This document shows positions 12,621 to 26,264 of a stretch of DNA of 64,000 nt, one piece after another; position 1 is the stretch's first letter; each line of letters opens with the position of its first letter. The translations under genes were made by a program, and so were the position numbers. The notes beneath the pieces are model-generated. The model searched no databases, was not told the DNA's origin, and saw nothing but the letters and a program-made list of their open reading frames with translations. The DNA comes from Lutjanus erythropterus (taxonomy: Eukaryota > Chordata > Actinopteri > Lutjaniformes > Lutjanidae): assembly GCA_020091685.1 (NCBI GenBank), contig CM034610.1, positions 26,882,094 through 26,946,093 on the forward strand. The letters are read 5' to 3'.

Positions 12621-14951
12621 CTGTGTACAACAGGCACCTCATAGGCGTCACACTCATGGCTGAAAGCTATAGTGTCACATCAGCACTCTGCAGCTTTAAC
12701 CTGTGGCGTTAACTCATACAACGGCACATATATGCGTGGCGGATATAGATTTAATGTGGGCACGTATGGTTAAGACAGGCATGTAAAGGTGTGCGTTGAT
12801 GCTGTCATGCTCTGTAGCAAGCCCCTCCATTAACCTGACCTTTACATTACATGGCTGTGTGCAAAGCACCACGTACACAGTAAACATCGTGGCTTTGTGG
12901 CTGAGACGCTGAAGTGCTGCTTGTGATGCTGAAGCGTGAAAATGTTGCCGATGCAGACCTCAGATTTTGTCATGATAACAGATTTCATAGATAGAGCTTG
13001 TACTGAGCTAAATATGGCACCATGAATGTCAGCAATCTTGTCATGTGGAAGCAGTAAAAGGTTCAAAACTACCACTTCTCCTTCTTCTTCTTCTTTTCTT
13101 TAGGCCTAAGTCCAGCCGGAGCCATCACATCATATTAATCATGTTTGATTTGTGTGACTTAAAAGCACAAGTTCAGCTACAATGGTCTCTATTACATTAA
13201 AACAATACCAGAAGACGTAGCTTGATGGCGTCTTGATGTAGCATAAGATCACGTTATCTTCACTTTAAAACAACCACCATATAGCTGATGGAAATCTGAC
13301 TTGGCAGAAATCACTGTCATGAATGAGGTCATACTTTTACTTATATTTTGTCTGGTCATATAGACTCTCTCTCTCTCTCTCTCTGACGTATCCTGTGTTT
13401 TCCCGGAAGTTTTAGCAACCAGCAGGAAATGCACAGTAATCTTCTCTCATTCTCTGATTTATCTGCTTTTGAACATATTTGGAAACAGTGAGGATACATC
13501 TAAATCCCTAACTTTACAGGTCAGATGCAGGAAATGTAAATATCCAGCCTCTTGGCACTTTACCTTTCTCAAGTCTGGCCCTTCTAAAAAAAAAAAAAGT
13601 AATTGAATAGACCTGGTGTAAACACATCACTTAACCTCTCTTCAGAGAAAAACTACAGACACTGGCAACAAAATCCTAATCGCATGGTGCATCATCAGAC
13701 ATTTGGCGCACACCAAACAAAGCAACAGTCACAACAGACATGTGCCAAACAAAACTTGATCCGCCATTAAACTAACAAAAATCTGGGAAAGACGAGCCCC
13801 CAGTTTCTCACATCCTGGCTCTTGGGTCATGACAAATGAGATGCACCAGGTTAAAAATAAGAAATATATTTTACAATTTACACACTCAACATAAATTGGC
13901 ATGAAATTCAGTAATAAAATAGATGTATATAAAGTTTTGTTAGTCCCGCTTCCACTGACAAAATTAAATAATTACAAGCTACCAGTGTTCAGCATCAAAT
14001 ATAGGCTGATTTCCTTTTACCGTAAAGCATCTAGTCACCACAAAAACACAGTCACTGTGGGGGGATCCCACACACGCACATAGCTCACATGTATGCGCTT
14101 GTGGTCTGCAATACTCAAACTTAGTCAGTGGAAGCCGGATGACTCACAGAGCCGACCATATCTTCACCGACTGCGAGACAGAGATCGCTCTTCATCATCA
14201 GATCCAGATCAGGGCAGCGTACTCATCAACATCCGTGTTGTTATGAACATAGACTGGAAACTATGACATGTGCACATCATTAATATCCTGTTATGTATTT
14301 CCTATGTTTCCAGTTTGGCCATTTGCAGCTACTCTGTTTAATTCTTCACAGTTTTTCCATCATCCCACAATCAGGCCTCTCGGTTCATTATACTGTAGGT
14401 GTCCACCTCTGCTGTAATTTGGTTATGAATGGCTCAGTCTTCAAAGAGTGCGCTTGGTGAGGGGGTGTCTTTAGTTGGATACTAACAGAGAAATAAGTCT
14501 TTCTTTCTGGTGGTTAATTAATCTGATAATGACACAGAATTAATGTCACTGTATTCATTTATCTGAGTCACCTGTAACCAGGTTAATTGTTGACATTTGT
14601 TGTGCAGTTAAACCTTTCAGTGGGATTGAAATGGAAACCATGACCATGCGATGAACAGTAAACAGTGGCAGATGCGTGAATCATGTAGTTGTGCAGAGGA
14701 TGTATATTAACCACATTAGAACCAGCCATCAGACTAGGCATGCAGTTCTTTGACCATTTACAGATCTGAAACTAATCCTCCGCTGAACTTCTGCCTCTGC
14801 CTCTCCTGTCTTTGCTCTTTATGACGGAGCATCATCTGAAATGTTTTAGTAAAAGAGCTAATACACACATTTTGTCTTTTAAATTTGAGGAACATGAACA
14901 TGTTTTTCATCAAAAACATTTTTATCCATTGAAAGATGTAGTCTAAACATC
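12621..14951. other. gene-free sequence with short simple repeats
   Basis: A (CTT)n run lies at about 13080-13096 and a (TC)n run at 13366-13383. Nothing else was recognised. Confidence 0.45.
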
Positions 14952-15065
14952 GGGTTTGGGGAGTAACAGATTACATGTGATGGGATAATGTAATCTGGAT
15001 AGAAAAAAGATAACGGTATTCCATTAGTTCCAGATGAACATAATCAGATATTAGCAAGATTACAA
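14952..15065 (+). repeat. interspersed repeat, family B
   Basis: TTTGGGGAGTAACAGATTACA followed by GGGATAATGTAATC. It is the second copy of the family at 2345-2480. Confidence 0.5.
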
Positions 15066-16560
15066 TCTTAAAATGAAGAATTATACAATACCATATTCAT
15101 TATCATGACCTTTCATGGAAAAAAAAGCTTCATTGGGTGGAAATTTTTTGTCTTTAAATCAATTAATCTATCAATAAATTGCTCACAACAAAGGCAGGAA
15201 CAGCTGGACGAACAAATAAACCTAACAGCAAAAACAGCAAACAAAACACTTAATATCAGTGCAGTGAGATGAAAAAAGAACACTTTAAGATCTTCACTTA
15301 GGCTTAAATTAGTCTCGGGCTGAGACAAGGCAAAGTCTGAGAAAATGGTCAAAGTTAAAGGAGACACATGTTAGACAAAGATGAGATCTTATTTTGAACT
15401 TTTTCTTTCCTCTGGGAATATCTAATAGGATAAAATGATGAGGTGATGACAATTTATATCCAAAAGGTCAAAGGTCAGCTTCACTAAGACATAATGTTCA
15501 GCTCTCAATCAGTCCTCTGTCCTCCTCTGTAAAAAAAAAAAAAAAAAGACTGGAGGAATTGTTGCATGAAGTTCAAAGACATTCAGTAAAGTCACATTTT
15601 CAAATATTTCAGATATTAGGGAATAAAAACAATATCAATATATCGGCAAATCTTCTTTATACAGAATACACCTTTTTTTTTGCAATAATCTCTTAATAAT
15701 GTGCTTATCAAACAGGTGTTATGTAATACAGACACTGAAACGGTAAACTTTCACCGGGATATAAAATAATTATAAATAACTACATATAAAAACACAAATA
15801 GAACAAAATGTGTATCGGTATATATGGAACATGAATCCAGATAAAGGATCAAATGAACATAAAATGCAGCATGTAAAGTTAAATTGTTATCCATTATGTT
15901 CTATAAAAATGTTAAGTGTAAAAAAAGTTTTCCTGATGGTGCAAATTCGACAACATATAAAGTACAAGTCACAAGCTTTTTTTCAACATTGTAGATTAAT
16001 ACTGCAGACATCAAAACTGAAACTGAAACTGAAATAATGAATTATGTAGTCAACATAACATGAGAAAACAAGGCAAGATGTCTTTTACATTTCAGATTCT
16101 TAAAGGGCAAAAAGTCTCTATTAAATTTTAAACTTTGATTGCAAGTGCAGAAGACAGCGTGCCAGAATCTTTTTGCTTTTTATTGTCGACCCACAGTTTC
16201 CTCCTACGCACAGGTGTGCAACAGTTTTTTTTTGTGCTTTTTTTGTACCTATGGTTTGCTTTGATGACAGCTTTGCACACTGCTGATAAAATCTGAACCA
16301 TTTCTTATAAAAATAAAGGAAAAAGTGACAAGTATCGGTCAGGCTCCGTTGCAAACTCGGTGAGTCTGTGGATGCAGACAAGTGAATGGAGGCGTTGATG
16401 GATGTATACGCAGAAACTTATCTGGTGTGTGTGTGATCTCAGCAGCAGTCCCTCATCTAACTTAATTTTAGCCAGACTCTCCATCGAACCAAACATGACT
16501 GCTACGTTCTTAATTAAAAAACAGCGAGCTACCCGCCTCTCTCTAAAAGTTTTTGTTGTT
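15066..16560. other. AT-rich sequence, nothing recognised
   Basis: Poly-A at 15530-15547. Short frames in both strands lack domain features. Confidence 0.4.
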
Positions 16561-16870
16561 ATTCCACCCAGAGGACCCCTGGCTCTGGCTGCTGGGCCCT
16601 CCTGTCACTCATCCAGCCTTGGTGATGGAGGTGTGGTGGAGGAGGAGGTGGAGGCGGTGGTTGTTGGGGATGCGTGATGTGTTGTGACAGCGGGAGCCGG
16701 GGCTGGCGGGCGGTCACCATGCGGCACCATATTGCCGGGCTCCCCGGGGATGAGGGATCAGCATGCCAGCCTTGCCAAGAAGTGCTAATAGGCGCAACAC
16801 GTCTTGCTTTCACACATTAAGGCAAGCGAAGGGTGACAGATCAGAGCTGTGATACTGCCGCCTGTAAGGA
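16561..16870. promoter_or_regulatory. candidate conserved noncoding island 5
   Basis: A GGAGGAGG tract at 16631-16655, a GC-rich middle, then AAGTGCTAATAGGCGCAACA and TGACAGATCAG at 16834-16844. There is no repeat signature. It has the same ingredients as islands 2-4. Confidence 0.35.
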
Positions 16871-19800
16871 AAAAAAAAAAAGGGGCCACAGCACCCGTTT
16901 GCCATGCAGTGCAGCCTAATGATGAAAACTCCCCGAGTCGAGCAATATGCCCACCAATCAGTGAGTTGATGCGTTTACAGACCGACATATCTCCATCTCT
17001 CTGCTGTCACAGAGTGGAGGCCGGTGCAGCCTCACTCCTCGCCACAGTGATGCTCAGCTCCATATTGTAACTGACAATAAAGCTGCAAGTGTTGAAACAG
17101 GATCAACACTTTTCGAAGAAGACGTCGACGTTCTCACCCAAAGCAGACGAGGTCAAGTGGGCTGCTCCGGGCTACAACACCTTTGTCACATCTGTTAGCA
17201 GAACCCAGAGCTTGGATGGAGTCTGCTGAGCTGAATGTTTCACTGTGCAAAGGAAATGAGAGCTTCTGTGCACTCACTCCTGTTACTTCCACCTTAGGGG
17301 CCATATGGTTGATTTGGCAGATTCTCAAGCACCTGCCTCCATTTGTTTGCCTCAAAGATGATTTGGAACCATTTGTATCGAGTGTGTCTGAACAGGAGAA
17401 TGAGTGATCTATTTCCAGCGGACTGCTCTGGAGATATTCTCACATTAATCTCAGAGTTTCTATAATTAATAATCATTAATACCAGTACCAGACAGAAAAG
17501 GAGAACAGTCAGATCATACAGTGGTATTAAAAGACTTCCTCCAGTGGTGTTGGATCTAACATAGTAGTTGCAATTAATTACGTAGTTGCAATATACTTCT
17601 AAGGTACACATTACAATTTTTCAGTGATTACAACATGTACAGTACTTTGCCAGAGGTTGAATGTCCTCAAATCCAAGAAACACCCTTTGTTGATGCTCAA
17701 CTGTTTTAAAATGACAAATCACATACTTTTGACCATATATTGAATTAATACCTAAATATTTTTAGTCTCCAGTGGGGCTGGGAATTAGTACTCAATATGT
17801 TTAAGGTACTGATTAAACTAACCCAAGTTGTATCAAAACTTCCCCAGTTAAACAATTCCTGAATTTGCTCCTTTTAAATACCCAGACCCAGAAAAAAAAA
17901 TACTATTTATATGTTTATTCTTACAGACAATCATTGCAAATGTTCCTCAAAAACAAGAACCTTTGGGAAAAGGTATCAAATAAAGTACTCCATTGGTATC
18001 CATATCACTTTAAGGGTACTGGTATTGTAATTTAAGTGATACCTACCTGGAAAACCTTTTTTCAACAATACAAAAATGATCACAAAGCTCTGAAGATCTC
18101 CTCTTTTAGCCGGAGCGATCTCTCAGCGGGGAGGATACTAACCCACCCCGCCTTCAGAAAGGTCATTTCTTCCATGTCAGTGGGACAAAGATGAACTCAC
18201 AGGTTCTGTGTGTCAGGCATCTGAGAGCCATACCCTGCTGAAGACCCTTGTGATACGTCAGCAACTGCCTGTTCTTGATCAAATATTAAAGTAAAAGGCG
18301 GCGCCGACAGTGAAAACCGGCACCTCTTAGAAAAGCTCCATCCTAATACCAACTGTAGTTACCTTCTAACATCCATAATGGATAATGTGTTATGGATAAG
18401 AACATGCTAATATGAATGTTTGCACTGTATTGCATGAGGTTAAATTTTTCATACAGGATTCTAGAGGATGTCTTTGGCTTTACAGTGCAACACTAATGCA
18501 AAATTAGACAGTTATACATGAAAATGAAATGAATGATTCATGGAGATGGCGGCTCACCTCTGTGTCACCCCTGATGTTAGTGGGGAGGCCGATCTGTGTG
18601 GTCCTGGAGAGGTCACATGAAAAAATTAAGATTTATTTATTTATTCAGTCACATCTCACACAACTGGGGACACATACAGACACACATGTGCTCAGCAGAA
18701 TGGATGTACTTATGTGTACAGTTTACTTACCATAAACATTATACACACACACACACACCACTCCACTACTTTTATTCTCCAAGCAAGAAAATACAATATT
18801 GGCAGTTTGCATCAACTGGGTTTTTGTTTTTTGTTTTGAACAAGATCAGATCATTGATAGGGTGTATGGCGCACATTCTTTACTCAAGTAGAAGTGTAGT
18901 ACAGTTACATGAAAAAGACTAAAAGTAGAAGTGCTGATCCAACTTCTTTACTCGAGTAAAAGTGAAAAAGTACAGGCTCTGAAAGTATAAAAGTAAAAAG
19001 TTGTCCTCTTAAGAGTATTTCTACTGGCTGTCTCTGTGCAAACAGAACTTCACCTTTCCTCCACACTTGTGTGTCCCTCTCTGTTTTATCTTGCTACCTC
19101 GTTTTTATGTTTTTGCCTCGTGTTCGTCTCCTTGCGTCTTTGCTACGTCATCCAACACCTTTGCGATGAACTGAAATGCCGACTGTTAGCCAGACAATAT
19201 CATCAGACAAGAACTTTGACATCGGACCATTCTGTAAACCCTGATTACGTCTAATTCAATGTTTTTAGAATTAGAAAGAGTTCATTATAAGAGCAATTAT
19301 AATATATAATATAGAGATTACACAGTACACTAAAAGACCTCTCATTATTCAGCTGATTCAATATTTTTGAAAAACCTCTTTGACTGACTTTTCTGTTTCA
19401 TACTGACTGTTGACGGCTGGTACGGGCTGCAAGTCATCAACAAGCTATTTACATAGCTGAATAAATCCCTGTTTTTGTTATCTTCACCGCCATCTTGACT
19501 GTAAGGAAGCCTGGAGGGACAACTGAATGAAATTCAACTTTTTGTTTTGTGTGGTGTGTGTGTGTTCTAACAAAAATTTTTTAAAAGAAATGATCATCCT
19601 GTTTATTGTTTCCTCTTTAAGTCTATAACATTAAGTGAACACTCAGTTACAATTCCGTTTCACTATTTTATGCATCATAAAGAAAACTGAGACTAGACCA
19701 CACAAAAACACTTTATTGAAAACTTGGCCGGTTGAATCTGGCAGTTGTGGTGGATTGCAGCAGGTGCTTCACCATCTGTTGGCTGATGGACATCTGCGCT

Positions 19801-21704
19801 CTACTGAGTGCATTCAGTCACACTGAATGTTGGCATTAGAAGTAAATTGTGAGGTGGGGAATCCAACTCATCCAATATGGACCTACTAAACTGAGGCAGG
19901 CCTCATCACTCAACATCAGTGTTGGACCTCACTACTGCTCTTGTGCCTGAATGGGAGTGAATCCCTGCAGCCAGATGTCAACATCTGGTGGGAAGCCTGA
20001 GAGCGGAAGAGTAGAGGCTGGAGATTACTGCAATCAATAAGGGTGTATTGTCTGGGTGTCCACACACCATGGCCATAGACGGTTACTTAAAATCTACTCA
20101 TAGTCCACTATAATACAGTTCTATGTGTATATGTGGATATTTTCAATGTGGTTAAATCTGCTAAAAGTAGGAAATTGACCCTTTTCACATTTCAAGTAGA
20201 GGAGTTTGCCATTCTGTTTTATTTATTTACTTACTTATTAATTTTTTTATGTGCACAGGGAAGCTGAGTTTTTAAAAGTCTCTGTGGGCTCAGCTCTCAC
20301 TAAAGTACTTTTGTAGCTCCTAACTGAATCTCTGTGTTTTGAATTTTAGTTTCTCTCCTGTGTCGTTGTTTGTACTTCCAGGTAACTGCTTTATTTCACT
20401 GTTTCGTGTTCACTTTAAGATGATAGGAGTCGTGTTAATATACTGCTGATGAAAACCGAACTTTAACAGATTTTGCTGCTTCATAATAGATTTTAGATAA
20501 CAAAACACTGGGGAAGAATTTAAAGGGAATAAAATGTTTTCACACTGTTTTATGGCAACTAAAGTTGAGTGCATCATCAGTAAATACACACCTTCAAGTA
20601 GGTACAAATGACACTGTACTGGGCTGATGCATCGAGTCAAAGACAAGAGGCACATGTGGATGAAAAGGGATGAAAATGGCTTGTTCACCTGAGCGTTTAC
20701 ATCACTGCCAATCAGAGCTGGAGATGATAAATACTAATGTCTATTGCAAAGTCATTTGACCTGGGAGTGAGTGCTGATTGTGTCCTTTCCCATTGAAGAA
20801 AAAAAGTCAGATATTAGTGGGTTTTTTTATTCAGTGTAAAAGGGTTTTGACAGAGCTAACACCAATGAGCAGTTACTTAAGAAACAAGTAAAAATGTCCT
20901 ATTTGGAAGCTCCATAAATGACCTTGGTGCTTTATTCCCTGTCAGCCTTGAAGGCTGCCTTCATCCATTTGCTTGTGTTCACTGGGAGGCTGCTGAGTCT
21001 GGCGATTGTTTGCTACTTTACCTACAAAAGTGAGGAAACTCTGTAATTATATAACTGAGAGTTGAGGCAAAGCAGCCAGAGGACATCAGAGAGGAAACTA
21101 GAAAACATTTTCTCCTTTGATCTCTTTGACCCAGTTTCACCTAAAACAGTGAATAAAGTTGTCAAGTTAAGAAACACTCCAGTCATTTCCGGTGAACGGG
21201 TGCGTTCTTCTTCTATGCGCCGCTGTGTCATAAGCGAGACAACGTTTCATTGGGTGCTAATTTAATGTACGCCTCTGAGCGCAGGATGAGTCGTCAACAG
21301 TTTTCAATAGTTTTCCAGGAAAAGACAAACTCTGAACTCTGCTGTGCTAAATGGAATGGGGCCTTGTCAGAAAAATATGGTGATTTTATACTTTATATAC
21401 TGTTTTAACTGAAATAACTCTGTTGTACATAGACATGATTGTGTGAGTGTGTGAAGAAGAAGCTGCACCCTTGCTGGGAGGAACTGACATGCCACAGAGT
21501 AGTAGAATGATTTGTTTTGTTATGAAGGACATTTGTCATGAGACTGTTGGTGTAAAAGGCCTGTGTGAGCACTCTTCTTGCACACTTACACTGCAGACTC
21601 CTGTATGTAACCTGTTCCCTTGCATGCAAGATTTTCATTAAATGATCCTGCTCGTTTTAAATCTCAAACTGTTCCTGTCTTTTTGTTCAAGAATTACTCT
21701 CAGG
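16871..21704. other. gene-free stretch with diverged repeats
   Basis: At 17775-18055 there is a repeat of the TACTCAATATG...TTAAGGTACTG type, similar to 37868-38060. At 18870-19010 there is the common ACTTCTTTACTCGAGTAAAAG-type fish repeat. A short CA run lies at 18742-18758. No exon was recognised. Confidence 0.5.
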
Positions 21705-22330
21705 CCTTAAAGCTGTAATAGGCATAATTTTTTTTACATCAATGAGAAATAATTTCATAATAATCTTTTGGTATATTGTAAATCAAGTGATCTGAGACAG
21801 AACTAGACTTGCACCTCCTCTTGGCTCTGGTTCCGGACTTTAGGGAATCAGGCCCATGACAGTAGACTGATCACAGGTCATCTCAGAGACTGGTTGTTCC
21901 TATCGGCTGTTCTACCAGTACAGCTCCGTGTGCACATTCCTTTAAGTGAATCGCAGACCCACAGACCAGCCAGATGAGACCCCAGTGTTTTTTAAACTTT
22001 TGGGATTAAAAAGTGGATTTATCTTCACATTTGCTTGTAAACCCGTGTGCAGCAGCGACCACAGGGGAGCCGACCGGGCTGTTTACAGTAAGTTAACTAG
22101 TCTGTCTGTCCGTGCTGACTGCTGACCAGAGGAGCTGATGTCCGCTGGTCCGTGCTCGCTCGCAGTAGCCTCAGTAAACTGTTGCGTGCATGCATGAAGC
22201 GTGCGCTGCTCATCCAGTAGGAGACACTCAGGATGGATAAAACAAACCCTAACTCCTGGAGATGAGACTCAACAATTAAACACAAATCACTGTGTTTCAT
22301 TTTAGCATCATTAACTAACCCTCCCTACTG
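21705..22330. repeat. probable interspersed repeat
   Basis: Resembles, from memory, a common fish repeat (TTAAAGCTGTAATAGGCATAA start; GTGCGTGCATGCATGAAGCG near the end). No second copy in the window confirms it. Confidence 0.3.
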
Positions 22331-23391
22331 GGCACAACTCCTGTAAGTTAATGTTTCTCACTGTCTCTTTGTTATTTCACCATAATACCTTGACAAATAA
22401 ACTTGACTGGCAATATTTTTCACTCGTCTGTCAACCCTCCATTCATCCATCCACCCTGCATCCACCACTCCCTCCCCACTCACCCCCCCATTGACGCCTG
22501 CAGTCCCTCGGGCCATGCTATGCTTGCTGAAGCGCTGTGTTGTGAGCGAGCGCTCTGCCTGCCATCAATATGGGTGAGTTACAGAGGTCGCCGGTTCAAA
22601 CGCAGTTCACCGCCTCGCGCTGACACTAGCTGTGCCTCTACCCGTGCTGATTACGCGTGCAGAGGTGTCAGGGTGTACAAACGTGTGTCTGTGATGGGAT
22701 GATAGGTCTGTGGGTATCTGCCGGTTGTGTGCGTTTTGTCTTTGCATGAATATGTGTGTTTGTGTGTCATGGTGGTGTATGTATTTTTTCGGCTTGCGTG
22801 TTTACTCACTCAAGCCGCAGCAGCGAGGGTTTCGATCTCTGGCCCGGGCCTTCTGCCAGCCGACATAATGAACATGTTGTCAGTGAGGCATGTGGGACAC
22901 CAGCACTGATTCCTACTAGAACAGCAGGTGGTGAATCTGTGCCTGATCAGCTGTATTACTGTACACAGCTCAGTCACTGAAGGGAAAATGTCACGCAACA
23001 ATCAATACTATGGTAGTAGTCATACAGCTGCTCTGCACATGCATGTGACACATTTTGAGCTCTCAGACTGCATACTTCAACCTGGCTAAATCTGAAAATG
23101 ACGTGCGACCACACTAGTATTTCCAAATTATATTCTCAAAGGTCTTCTCCCACCCTGAAATTTTTACAACTAAACTTTTGTCCTGTATCAGTTGACAAAC
23201 AACAAAACTGTGCTTCACAGCCAACATGTAGTAGAGACAGGGCATAAATTAATACTCTGCAGTTATTTACTGCTGTCTGTTAAACTATACCTTGTTTAAA
23301 TGCAAAGACGACTCACAATTAAGTTGTTCCCATTCACATATTTTCTTGTAAGAAACAGAATGAATATACAATAGTGATTTGAATGATTTCA
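22331..23391. other. mixed GC sequence, nothing recognised
   Basis: 22440-22860 is GC-richer and has a donor-like GGGTGAGT at about 22570, but no family-like coding frame was found. Confidence 0.35.
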
Positions 23392-23932
23392 ATTGTTGCA
23401 GTCAACAAAGTGGAGCCAAACGGAGACTTGGAATTAGAGCAGTAAAAAGGGGTTTTATTGCAAGGATAGTGGCTGCAGGAGAAGATCCAGGGGATGGAGG
23501 CCGAGGGGAGCGGGCTGACGGCAGGGAAGCAAAACAAGGTTGGATGGGTTTGGCTGGCTGGGAGGGTGGCAGAAGACAAGACAAACAGGCAGGCGGGTAG
23601 CTTGGCAGAGGAAAAACAAGCTAAATATCCACAAACAAAAAGTCCAAGTTGATTTCACAGTTCAAAAGTGGCCCTAAATACAAGTGTACCACAGAGGTAG
23701 ACAGTGGAGAGGAGAGCCGGTGTTTTATACTGCAGGGTTGATTACTGGACGGTTCTCAGGTGAGCAGCAGGGAACAGGTGAGTTGAATGAAAGTAATCAG
23801 GAGCCCAGGAGAGTGAGGGAGTTGCCACATACACACAACACAGACACACAGAGAGACAAACAGTGGGAGAGGCAGGGGAGACAGGAAAAAACACAGGGAA
23901 AACTGGTGACACGACCAGGGCCATGACTTAAA
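23392..23932 (-). mobile_element. probable solo LTR of a fish retrotransposon
   Basis: Read on the minus strand, this block of about 540 bp has a TATAAAA box (23723-23729) and, about 270 bp downstream, an AATAAAA polyadenylation signal (23453-23459). It ends in CTGCAACA. The T/C-rich run with CTGCC and CTCCC repeats and the promoter-to-polyA layout match fish LTRs. No internal gag/pol frame or second LTR is nearby, so it would be a solo copy. Exact ends and target duplication were not resolved. Confidence 0.5.
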
Positions 23933-25830
23933 TACAACGTCACCACTAACAGGAAGTTGTTCCAGGAATTTTAGTCACAATGTAACTTTTGCTACATGTG
24001 ACGTTGTAGCAACTTACCAAATGGAATTACAGACTGCTGTCAGCATGTTGTTTAAATGATGCCTGGATGTCGTCTCAACCTTTCCAACATTTTTTGGAGA
24101 CTGTCTTGTAGGTGAGTTATCCAGTTGAACAGTAATTTCTACGCTGCTGCGCTGAGAGGCTGATTAACTATTTTAAAATCACAGCATTCTGTGATAAAAA
24201 TAACACATGTACATGGGTTAGTGGCAACAAATGGGTGCAGCCCCTGGCCGAAACCTTGTTTACACTAAATTATTCAAATTTATTAGAGGAAGTGAAGAAA
24301 AGTGGAATAAACATTATTTCTTCGTGAGGACATTTTTAGAAGTTTTAAAAAGTGAGGCCAGTCAGGACACATTTTTGAAAAATCAGCACATCTTCCCCAA
24401 AAGTAAGGACACTTTTGGAAAATTGAGACATTTTTGCACAGTGGGGATATTTTGGAAGGCGAGGGTGTCTTTTCTAAAGTGAGGACATAATTCTGATATA
24501 AAGAGGAACAATTTTACGTGAGGACAAGTAAGTTGCTCGCACGTGGGAGAATTTTGCTTTCACGGCTTTCTGCCACCAATCTGTTTTGCATATCCCATGT
24601 GGGACCCTAATTGATGTTGACTTATTATTTTTAGCCCAAACCACAATCTTTTCTTAAACCTAACCAAAGTGTGATTTTATTAAGTTCTATTTTTAAGTTT
24701 AATCTAGAACTGAAAATAAAAACTCAGAAAATAATCAGTCAAGTAAGTCTAAAAAAAGTAAAAAGCTTTTGGAGAGTAAGAACATTGTTGGAAGTCAAGT
24801 CATTTTTTTTTTTTAAGTGATGACAACCTCTGAAATGTGAATGTGGGTGTTTTGTGTGTGTGTTGAATCACATGTATATATATATCAGATTCTACCATGA
24901 TTTGTTTCAGTATGAAATTTAAGAAGGGTTCAGTAAATACCAGCTAAATATCAAGTGGAGTTTGCAAACTGTGTGGGTTTTCTTTCTTTTTATTAAACCT
25001 TTAGCAACAGTCCACCTCCACACGGCCTCTGCCTTTGTCACTCACAGGTGGATTTGGTGGACTTCTCCTCCTGTCTTTGAGCACCTAAAGACATCAAGTA
25101 AAGCTTGTTCCTCCCTTTGTTTTACAAAGACAGTCTGTTAATAAGACTCGATCAGAGCCGTCTGTGGTGTGAAGAGAAGTAGAGCAAAGTTCTGTGGTTT
25201 ATGTGGTTTATGTGGCCATCTAGTGGGCTGGTGCTACACTTCCCACATGGAAACTGATGCATGGGATGTAAAATGTTTTTCTTTAGCTGCGACTGGAGGA
25301 AATTTAAAAGTGTTTTTTATACACAGCTCCTGCACTGATGACGTGATGTGGCTTTGAGTCCAAGAAGAGTTTTTTTTTTTTTTTAAGCTGCAAAGCTCCA
25401 AGGAGATGAATTTCACTTCCTATTTAGTCTAATTTTAAATCAATACATATACATTTTCCCCAACAGCTACATAAAGTAATTCACTGTATAATTATCACCA
25501 AAATAAATACAGACATTTCAAGCTTGACTTACTGTGGATGTGTTTTCTGTGAGGCTGAATATGGCTTCTGGTCAGGTTCGACTTGAAGATGAAAGAAGCA
25601 GAGAGGAAACTTCCTCCGTGGCATCTTTTCAATGTTCTTAACCCCTAAATTAATACACCAGTCCTTTAAGCTCTTTAATTATCAGAGAAGATCAAATCCA
25701 TCTACGATGCCATTACTTTCTGTTAGATTTATCTGAGAAATTGTTAGTTATACAGTTTTTCTCAATTTGTTTAATTTTCTATCTCTAATCCTTACTGCTG
25801 AACAGTTGCTCTGCAGCTGTGTTTGAATTT
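23933..25830. other. gene-free stretch with a diverged short-period repeat
   Basis: 24270-24540 repeats GAGGACATTTTTGGAA-like units of about 30-35 bp (AGGACATTTTTAGAAG, AGGACACATTTTTG, AGGACACTTTTGG). No exon was recognised. Confidence 0.5.
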
Positions 25831-26250
25831 AAATTTAGCACTTTATTAATCCCGTTTGGGGAAATTCAGTTTTTAGGAAGGCAGGCAGGTAGGTCTTTAT
25901 TTATTCCTGTGGGGAAATTTCAGCCTCACAGCAGCAGAGATATGTCAGGAATAGAAAATGAATCATAAATGAGGAATAAATAAGAATGAAAATACTAAGA
26001 ATACTAATTAAAACATAAGTTAGATCTGTGTGAAATGTATTTTTAAAAAAGTGCAGTGTCCATATGTGTCGGTGGTACAGCGTAGTGCTTCCACGAGGAG
26101 TGACCGCCCTGCTGTGGGCTTCAGAAACTAGAGTCGGCTGAGACTGAAGCCGTTATAGCAGGCGGCGTTGTGTGGTCGTGTGTCTGCTGGTGCAAAGGAA
26201 ACGCTCTTTTGAACACCTCAAGATGGTTACTGAAGGTTCTTCTTAGGCCA
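25831..26250 (-). repeat. retroposon-like 3' tail
   Basis: On the minus strand it carries AATTTCCCCAAACGGGATTA followed by ATAAAG, the tail typical of a fish non-LTR element. A second related motif (AATTTCCCCACAGGAATAAA) lies just upstream. Confidence 0.5.
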
Positions 26251-26264
26251 GTCAGCTCCAGAAT

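Noticed and set aside
16402-16677. 91-residue frame ending in a Glu/Val-rich tail
   Set aside because: Low complexity from GGA repeats; no homology recognised.
22403-22702. Possible exon ending at a GGGTGAGT donor near 22570
   Set aside because: No family resemblance, no good matching acceptor and no neighbouring exon; composition alone explains the frame.
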